Origin: JABDMH01 sp965223165 | GTDB taxonomy: Bacteria; Bacteroidota; Bacteroidia; Chitinophagales; Saprospiraceae | DNA: 64,000 nt | Assembly (NCBI GenBank): GCA_965223165.1 | Contig: CBDCVQ010000016.1 | Span: 310,001 to 374,000, forward strand | Direction of reading: 5' to 3' | Shown: positions 58,683-64,000 of the stretch, in pieces | Layout of the letters: each line of letters begins with the position of its first letter | Numbering within the stretch: position 1 is the first letter of the stretch | Program-made: the position numbers and the translations under genes | Notes under the pieces: generated by a model | The model's input: only the letters and a program-made list of their open reading frames with translations | The model's database searches: none | Told to the model about the DNA's origin: nothing

Positions 58683-59756
58683 CTATGACTCAAAAATCTC
58701 CGGATCGTAGAATGCCCCAAAGCTAAACCAATAACCAATGCAGAGATCTGGGGACCTCAGTTGGAGTCCCGCCTCGGGTCCCGATACCGCCAAGCCAAAA
58801 ATATTGAACTCATTGCCCCGATCGTCGGCCATGACCACACCACCTGGGCCAATATCCAGTGGAGTGAACTGGCGGTCATCCAGATTGCGAAATGCCATCA
58901 TGAAGTTGTCGGGCTGACTGCCCACTATCACCAGGTTTTCCCCTTGCCAACTGTCGTGCCTCACGGCAAGCCCACCTTCAAAACTGGTGAATCGATAGAC
59001 ACGTGATACCCCATCAATCATGACACCTAGCACTCGCTCCTTCGCGGGTAGGCGGCTATCGATTTCTCCTACTGGAAAGAGGAGATTGTTGTGGTTCGTC
59101 TTGTAGTTTCCGTAGGGGTAGACGTCATAGTTGCGACTGAAACCCGTTTCGCTAGAGAGAATATCTGCTCCGGGAAACATCTTCTTCCAAAGGCCCAGCG
59201 GCATTTCTACCATGGGATGATTCCGGGGCTTGGTGCTCCGGAGTTGGCCCTGCACACATTCCAGCCGGATCTGCGACCAATTGCTATCCGTGTGTCGATC
59301 GTAGGGGATAATGTTGTTTCGATAAAGGAGCCCGGACACCCCAAAGGTAGTCGTGACACCATTGATCTCCCGGTTCCAGCCAATGCCTGTACCGGTAAGC
59401 GGACAGTATATGATGGCGATGTCCTCACCACCGATGTGATCATTGACGATCTCGTGCCAATCGAGCACCGGATGCGTGTATCCTTTCGTAACGCCATTGA
59501 TGGACAGCGCAAGCACCAGATCGTCATTGCCCATGTAGTCTATCTCGGATGCCTTGACAAATCTCGGGCGATCCACGGAGGGTATTCCATCCTTACCTGG
59601 ACCACCATCAAAGACCTCACTCTGTGATATCAACCAGGTGTCACTGGTGCCGGTGGAACCGCCACCGGTCTGCGGGGCCACCACCTCGTCGCTACAAGCA
59701 GAAAAGACCAGGGCAAAGGCTGCCAGGCTGGTCAAAGTTGAAATGAGATTTCTCAT
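58683..59756 (-). CDS. DUF3179 lipoprotein
   Basis: Protein of 357 residues with lipobox ALVFSAC (Cys near residue 21). DUF3179 signatures: PSVDRPRFVKASEIDYMGND, YTHPVLDWHEIVNDHIGG, IAIIYCPLTGTGIGWNREI, FGVSGLLYRNNIIPYDR and SNWSQI. The motif that often reads CPLC reads CPLT here, so only one Cys remains. The function of the family is unknown. It begins 4 bases after the stop of the outer-membrane barrel gene, so the two are surely co-transcribed. Confidence 0.87.
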   Translation of the reverse strand: MRNLISTLTSLAAFALVFSACSDEVVAPQTGGGSTGTSDTWLISQSEVFDGGPGKDGIPSVDRPRFVKASEIDYMGNDDLVLALSINGVTKGYTHPVLDWHEIVNDHIGGEDIAIIYCPLTGTGIGWNREINGVTTTFGVSGLLYRNNIIPYDRHTDSNWSQIRLECVQGQLRSTKPRNHPMVEMPLGLWKKMFPGADILSSETGFSRNYDVYPYGNYKTNHNNLLFPVGEIDSRLPAKERVLGVMIDGVSRVYRFTSFEGGLAVRHDSWQGENLVIVGSQPDNFMMAFRNLDDRQFTPLDIGPGGVVMADDRGNEFNIFGLAVSGPEAGLQLRSPDLCIGYWFSFGAFYDPEIFES

Positions 59757-59760
59757 AATC

Positions 59761-60714
59761 CTAGTGCTTCTGATTTTTAGAGAATCTATAATAAATTCCG
59801 GTATTAAACCGGTAGGTCGGCGTTACTTGCGTGCCGGTGATGTGGGCATGCAGCGGCACTTCGACGTTTATGTTCCACGATAGATTCTTATCTATCCACC
59901 AGGCAAGGGAGGGGTTGACAAATAGCCACTGCCCCCCTGTGCTGGGCACGGTCTCATCATTGTTTTGGTCTGGAGAAGCGTGACGATACCGTAGGGTGAT
60001 ACCCGGGTCGAATAGCTGATTGGCCAGGAGGATTTGGTCCCCGTAGCCCATGATCAGTTGCCATTCAGCACCAAATTGATAGTCCTGACTACCGAGGTAC
60101 TCCGTGTTGTGACCTTTCAGGGAGTAGATACTATTGAGGTATATCGCTGCGCTGGGTCGCTTCTTAAAAGCATGTGTGGCAGAGATCCAGGTGATGCCGT
60201 CCCAGGCTCCACTGCCGGGCTGGAGATCGGCATTTAACGTGATGCCTTGGTCGTTGGCGCGATCCGAAGCACCAACTGGAATCTTAGCCCCCAGCCCCAG
60301 AAAGAGTCGAAGGGCCTCCTTATCTGTGATCAGATACTTGGTCAGTATGGTGGCATCCCCCACACCTTGTGTGCTGGTGAATTGATCCGTGCCAAAGTTG
60401 TTGACGTTGCGCTCTTGCCTCACAAACGAGAGCAGCGCGTCGACCGACAATCTTCTCGTGAAGCTATACCCTCCTTCCAACAATACAGCATGTGTGATCC
60501 GCTCCCGATTGCGGTCCTGCAGCACCTCACCCCCGGATTTCAGGGTGCGCAACACGTTGAGGTCATAGCTCAGATTGACTTGAAAAACCTTGGCATTTTC
60601 GAGGGGCATACCCAGATTACTTGAGACGGGGACTCCTCCTGAGCAACAGGTCTGCGCAATCCCCAGCGTAGGCCCGAGGGTGGCCAAAGTCAGCAGTATG
60701 TGATGGAGTCGCAA
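59761..60714 (-). CDS. Outer-membrane beta-barrel protein, transporter-like
   Basis: Protein of 317 residues. The signal peptide ends near GIAQ, and the mature protein begins with TCCSGGVPVSSNLGMP, a striking Cys-Cys-Ser-Gly-Gly motif at the N-terminus. Alternating hydrophobic strands of 8-11 residues and a C-terminal aromatic strand (RFNTGIYYRFSKNQ) indicate a beta barrel of about 12-14 strands. It resembles the MetA-pathway/channel family in general form. The adjacent Cys pair could bind copper or form a disulfide; that is a guess. It is coupled to the DUF3179 gene. Confidence 0.75.
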   Translation of the reverse strand: MRLHHILLTLATLGPTLGIAQTCCSGGVPVSSNLGMPLENAKVFQVNLSYDLNVLRTLKSGGEVLQDRNRERITHAVLLEGGYSFTRRLSVDALLSFVRQERNVNNFGTDQFTSTQGVGDATILTKYLITDKEALRLFLGLGAKIPVGASDRANDQGITLNADLQPGSGAWDGITWISATHAFKKRPSAAIYLNSIYSLKGHNTEYLGSQDYQFGAEWQLIMGYGDQILLANQLFDPGITLRYRHASPDQNNDETVPSTGGQWLFVNPSLAWWIDKNLSWNINVEVPLHAHITGTQVTPTYRFNTGIYYRFSKNQKH

Positions 60715-60766
60715 ATCGAGGATGGACTGTCTCTATGCTCTTTAAACGTCTTGTCTACTGAATTGA

Positions 60767-61663
60767 TCATGGGACAACTGTAGCCAGTAAGACAAATATG
60801 AATTGTAGCACGATAACACCATCGATCATGGCAGAGAAGTAGTAATCATGGAGCTTCAGTGTCGCCCTGGAGACAAGGATCATGGTGATGACATAGCTGA
60901 GACCTATTGCAATAGCTATACGAAGTGGATAGAGGTCAAAAAACAAGCTTAGGGCCGTCAGAAGCACAGCAATGGCCAGGAGACATTGAGCCAACACAGC
61001 ACTTTTTCTCACACCCAGGGCGATAGGAATGGTGCGGACGGATTGCCTGCGATCCACCGCCATATCTCGGATGTCAAATGGGATGGTGATGGCCACGATG
61101 AAACAGAACTTCTCGCCAAAAGGTAGCAACAGGGACCAGGAGAGGGCGGTATCCCCTGAGGCAGCTGGCACCAGAATGGTGACCCACGCCCAGACCAGGC
61201 CGATCAAAAAAATCTTGGCATAGGCTAAGTCTCGTAGCCGCCGGCCTCCTTTGAAAATGGGTGCGAGGTACAGAAAGGTAGGTAACGCGGCCATACCCAA
61301 GAGCACAAGTGTCTCCGCTGGTAGCCTAGGGACAAGAAGAACGATGCCAATCAAGGATAAGGTGCCATAAGCTCGGATATGCGAACGAAACTTTCTGATG
61401 ACAGACCATCGTCGTGTGTCCATCGATGGCGATGCGCGATCGAGCCCGAGGAGCCGGTGCAAACTATATACGCAGAGGGTCGAGCATAGGACCATCCATG
61501 CCAATGGATCGTCCCAACGGAAGGTACCTTGGATGATGCGCCATTCCCATATCAAAGCCATGGCACCTATCGCAATGAAAAGGTTACTATACAGGATGAG
61601 ATCAACAAGTGCGACCAGCCATGCTGACCAGCGCTGTGGAGATTTTGGTGTTGACCGAGTCAT
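60767..61663 (-). CDS. UbiA-like prenyltransferase family membrane protein
   Basis: Integral membrane protein of 298 residues with about eight to nine helices. The second Asp-rich motif of UbiA enzymes is seen as IPFDIRDMAVDRRQSVRTIP near residue 200. The first motif, usually N-D-x2-D-x3-D, is not present; the corresponding place (near residue 65) reads STLCVYSLHRLLGLDR. Family members attach isoprenoid chains to aromatic or lipid acceptors. With one motif altered, the substrate may be unusual or the enzyme inactive as a prenyltransferase. It is upstream of the barrel gene by 52 bases, same strand. Confidence 0.72.
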   Translation of the reverse strand: MTRSTPKSPQRWSAWLVALVDLILYSNLFIAIGAMALIWEWRIIQGTFRWDDPLAWMVLCSTLCVYSLHRLLGLDRASPSMDTRRWSVIRKFRSHIRAYGTLSLIGIVLLVPRLPAETLVLLGMAALPTFLYLAPIFKGGRRLRDLAYAKIFLIGLVWAWVTILVPAASGDTALSWSLLLPFGEKFCFIVAITIPFDIRDMAVDRRQSVRTIPIALGVRKSAVLAQCLLAIAVLLTALSLFFDLYPLRIAIAIGLSYVITMILVSRATLKLHDYYFSAMIDGVIVLQFIFVLLATVVP

Positions 61664-61755
61664 CTACAGCACCAAAGAAAATAAAGGTTATGCGAAAACG
61701 AGACTACCAGCGCAACTGGTCGCCGCCAGTCGCATTGCGATACCACCTCAATTTT

Positions 61756-62835
61756 CTAAAGATATTTGAAGCTTTGCTGCGGAGTGATGGCCAGAAGGGT
61801 TTCGTAGATCAATTTGATCAGATTCTCGACATCTTGGCGATGGGCCATTTCGACCGTGGTGTGCATGTATCGCAGGGGTAACGAGATCAACACGCTAGGC
61901 ACCCCCTCGTTGGAGTAAGCGAAAGCGTCGGTATCTGTGCCGGTGGCTCGAGAGGCGGCTTCACGCTGAAAGGGAATCTTCTTAGACTCGGCCACACTGA
62001 TCACCAGATCGAGCAGGATATTATGCACTGCTGGAGCATAGGTCAGGGAGGGGCCATCGCCGCAACGTACGTCGCCATGCTTTCTGGTGGTTATCAGCGG
62101 CGTGTGCGTGTCGTGGGTCACGTCCGTGACGATGGCCACATTGGGCTTGATCGTGTTGGCAATCATCTGGGCACCGCGTAGACCTACTTCCTCCTGCACG
62201 GAATTGACCACGTAGAGACCATAGTCTAATTTCTTCTTGCGGGTCGCCAACAATCGGGCTACCTCGGCGATGCAAAATCCGCCCATGCGATTGTCCAAGG
62301 CGCGTCCTACGTAGTACCTTTCATTAAGCTCTTCCAGCGGATCACCATAGGTCACCACGCAGCCCACATGGATACCCAGTCCCAATACCTCGTCTTTGTC
62401 TTTGGCACCTACATCAATGAATATGTTGTCAATCGCCGGCTTAAGTGCTGCCTCTTTGCCCTTCCTCGTGTGAATGGCAGGCCAACCAAAGACGCCACGC
62501 ACCACTCCTTCTTTTGTATGGATATTGACTCGCTTGGATGGGGCAATCATGTGATCAGATCCCCCGTTGCGAATGACATGGATGAAGCCTTCCTTGGTGA
62601 TATAATTGACAAACCAGGAGATTTCGTCCGCGTGTCCTTCGATAACCACCTTGAAGTCCGCACCCGGATTTATCACTCCGTATACGGTACCATAATTGTC
62701 GACTCTGCATTCGTCCACGTAGGGCTTGATGTACTCCATCCAGAGCTTTTGACCGGAAGATTCGTAACCTGTGGGTGACGCATTGTTGATATACGATCGA
62801 AGGAATGCGGAAGATTTCTTGTTGATAAGCGCCAT
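61756..62835 (-). CDS. M42 family metallo-aminopeptidase
   Basis: Protein of 359 residues from ATG 62835 (MALINKKSSAFLRSYI). Metal and catalytic residues: His in VVIEGHADEISWFVNYI near residue 65, Asp in GRALDNRMGGFCIAEV near 180, Glu-Glu in NSVQEEVGLRGAQM near 215, Asp in VTDVTHDTHTP near 235 and His in RYMHTTVEMAHRQDVENL near 325. M42 enzymes form large tetrahedral dodecamers that trim peptides in the cytosol. The frame is open to 62886, but this part is inside pyrE. It follows pyrE by 8 bases. Confidence 0.9.
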   Translation of the reverse strand: MALINKKSSAFLRSYINNASPTGYESSGQKLWMEYIKPYVDECRVDNYGTVYGVINPGADFKVVIEGHADEISWFVNYITKEGFIHVIRNGGSDHMIAPSKRVNIHTKEGVVRGVFGWPAIHTRKGKEAALKPAIDNIFIDVGAKDKDEVLGLGIHVGCVVTYGDPLEELNERYYVGRALDNRMGGFCIAEVARLLATRKKKLDYGLYVVNSVQEEVGLRGAQMIANTIKPNVAIVTDVTHDTHTPLITTRKHGDVRCGDGPSLTYAPAVHNILLDLVISVAESKKIPFQREAASRATGTDTDAFAYSNEGVPSVLISLPLRYMHTTVEMAHRQDVENLIKLIYETLLAITPQQSFKYL

Positions 62836-62843
62836 CAGAGCTT

Positions 62844-63479
62844 TTACTTTGGGTTTGGTTGCCACTTGGCCGGTGCGTCTCGCCATTCCCGTAGCGTGGC
62901 TAGATCGGCTGCATTGATGTAGGCTTGTTCCTTAGCTACGGGTAGCAGGGAGGAATAGCTCGTCAGGGTAGACACTACTACCTCCTCCGAGGAAAATCGC
63001 TCCGCGGCAAACGACATTTCATAAGTGAAAATGGCCAAGAGGCCAACCACCTCTGCGCCGGCGTCACGTAAAGCTCGGATGGCATCCAAGCTACTGCCAC
63101 CGGTGCTGATCAAATCCTCTACCACAATGACTCTTTGACCAGATTCAATCCGGCCTTCGATGCGGTTGCGGCGGCCATGTTTCTTAGCGGCAGAGCGGAC
63201 ATAGGCAAAGGGCAATCCCAGCGCCTCAGCTAGCAGCACTCCATGAGCGATCCCCGCGGTAGCCACCCCGGCAACGACCTCGAAGCGATCAAACTGATGA
63301 CTCAAAGTGACGAAACCTTGGCAGATCTCCTGACGCACATGTGGATAAGAGAGCGAGAGCCGGTTGTCGCAGTAGATAGGGGACTTAAGTCCAGAGGCCC
63401 AGGTGAACGGATTTCTGGGGTTTAGTTGAATTGCTTTTATTTGCAGAAGTTGGCTAGCAATTCTCTTCGAGATGTCCAT
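62844..63479 (-). CDS. pyrE: Orotate phosphoribosyltransferase
   Basis: Protein of 211 residues from ATG 63479 (MDISKRIASQLLQ). It converts orotate and PRPP to OMP in pyrimidine synthesis. Motifs: PFTWASGLKSPIYCDNR for orotate binding, VVAGVATAGIAHGVLLAE, YVRSAAKKHGRRNRIEG in the flexible loop, and the PRPP loop VIVVEDLISTGGSSLDA near residue 120. Length is normal. The start is 31 bases from the divergent NUDIX gene. The M42 peptidase gene follows on the same strand. Confidence 0.94.
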   Translation of the reverse strand: MDISKRIASQLLQIKAIQLNPRNPFTWASGLKSPIYCDNRLSLSYPHVRQEICQGFVTLSHQFDRFEVVAGVATAGIAHGVLLAEALGLPFAYVRSAAKKHGRRNRIEGRIESGQRVIVVEDLISTGGSSLDAIRALRDAGAEVVGLLAIFTYEMSFAAERFSSEEVVVSTLTSYSSLLPVAKEQAYINAADLATLREWRDAPAKWQPNPK

Positions 63480-63510
63480 CAATTCCACGGGTCTCTGAAA
63501 ATTCGCCCAA

Positions 63511-64000
63511 ATGTACAAAATCTACATCAATGACAATCTGCTGATATTGGGCTCTCCAGTAGACAGATTACAAATGAAGGAAAAGGGCGCCATCATGGTG
63601 CCTTACATGGGCAATCGCAAGTCTCTCTTGAACTATGTCGACAAGCTCGAAAAATCTCCAAGTGGTACATCGATCCTCATCTACCATGATGATGCGAAAC
63701 GACTGCGTAAGGACTTTCGAAAGCTGTACAAATACATCCGAGCTGCTGGTGGAGTCGTGTGCAACAAGGCCGGCGAGGTGCTTTTTATCGAGCGGCTATC
63801 CCGTTGGGACTTGCCCAAGGGCAAAAGAGAGAAGGGAGAGAAGAATCAACAATCAGCACTCCGTGAGGTGGAGGAGGAGACGGGCCTACGATGCGCCTCC
63901 AAAGGCAAACTAGGTCATACTTTGCATACCTACCGCAACAAGAAGGGAGTTCGTTATCTCAAGAAGACCACCTGGTACAAAATGGTCGTCAATGGGGGCA
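63511..64000 (+). CDS. NUDIX hydrolase, 3' end outside the window
   Basis: The frame starts at ATG 63511 and runs past the window end, giving at least 163 residues. The first 85 residues (MYKIYINDNLLILGS, HDDAKRLRKDFRKLYKYI) form a domain seen before NUDIX folds in Bacteroidota. The Nudix box G-x5-E-x7-R-E-x2-E-E-x-G is complete in GKREKGEKNQQSALREVEEE followed by TGL near residue 115. ERLSRWDLPKGK before it is typical of enzymes acting on nucleoside polyphosphates or related compounds; the substrate is not known. It diverges from pyrE across 31 bases. Confidence 0.85.
   Translation, partial: MYKIYINDNLLILGSPVDRLQMKEKGAIMVPYMGNRKSLLNYVDKLEKSPSGTSILIYHDDAKRLRKDFRKLYKYIRAAGGVVCNKAGEVLFIERLSRWDLPKGKREKGEKNQQSALREVEEETGLRCASKGKLGHTLHTYRNKKGVRYLKKTTWYKMVVNGG

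Noticed and set aside
1..64000. CRISPR arrays, insertion sequences, prophage, tRNA or rRNA genes
   Set aside because: No regularly spaced direct repeats, transposase or integrase motifs, phage structural genes, or tRNA/rRNA signatures were seen on either strand.

Overview
The window is a chromosomal segment of a Bacteroidota bacterium, most likely of the Saprospiria/Lewinella type. The grounds are four secreted proteins ending in a type IX secretion (T9SS) type A sorting domain, a TamL-type lipoprotein Omp85, a TonB-dependent receptor with a carboxypeptidase-regulatory N-terminus, very long Cys-rich surface proteins of the style seen in Saprospiraceae, start codons mostly without Shine-Dalgarno sequences, and many DUFs typical of the phylum (DUF4212, DUF1343, DUF368, DUF4369). 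No rRNA, tRNA, CRISPR, insertion sequence or prophage was recognised.

Layout. 1-6.6 kb: end of a flippase-like membrane protein, prmC, an eIF1/SUI1-like factor, a serine-hydrolase homologue whose nucleophile is missing, the Hsp70 hscA, a queuosine-precursor transporter and an aspartate aminotransferase. 6.9-19.7 kb: two giant secreted T9SS proteins (1483 and 2642 aa) that are paralogous over roughly their last 950-1130 residues; each has a dockerin-like and a cohesin-like module, and each is followed by a clear intrinsic terminator. 19.8-27.9 kb: a trans-sulfuration enzyme, rluD, a LuxC-type acyl-CoA reductase and nth (both broken by indels clustered in 0.9 kb), tamL, a SpoU rRNA methyltransferase and a TlpA-like lipoprotein. 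28.2-31.5 kb: a secreted cupin, a PA0069-type radical SAM protein, a NUDIX hydrolase and a CtlX-type hydrolase. 31.5-36.4 kb: an apparent operon of a TonB receptor, a lipoprotein with an internal repeat, and a T9SS-exported endonuclease/exonuclease/phosphatase (EEP) enzyme, with a hairpin before the last gene. 36.9-41.9 kb: a patatin, a PyrR-like phosphoribosyltransferase, a coupled Fe-S redox pair plus a conserved unknown, a Spo0M-like protein and a TPR lipoprotein. 42.2-49.1 kb: a tandem NTF2-like protein, a NamZ/DUF1343 lipoprotein, a DEDDh exonuclease-GIY-YIG fusion, a DUF4212/SSS sodium symporter pair and DUF368 (PopT). 49.1-58.7 kb: a subtilisin-like T9SS protease, a SPOR protein, miaE, an unknown coiled-coil exported protein, cdaA, an M20 dipeptidase and trmD. 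58.7-64 kb: DUF3179 paired with an outer-membrane barrel, a UbiA-like prenyltransferase, an M42 peptidase, pyrE and a NUDIX gene running off the end.

Most genes are housekeeping or envelope genes in short operons. The accessory interest lies in the giant paralogues, the TonB receptor-nuclease locus, the indel cluster at 22.3-23.2 kb, the inactive-looking serine hydrolase and several palindromes close to start codons. Functions come from recognised motifs and family knowledge; no database search was possible.
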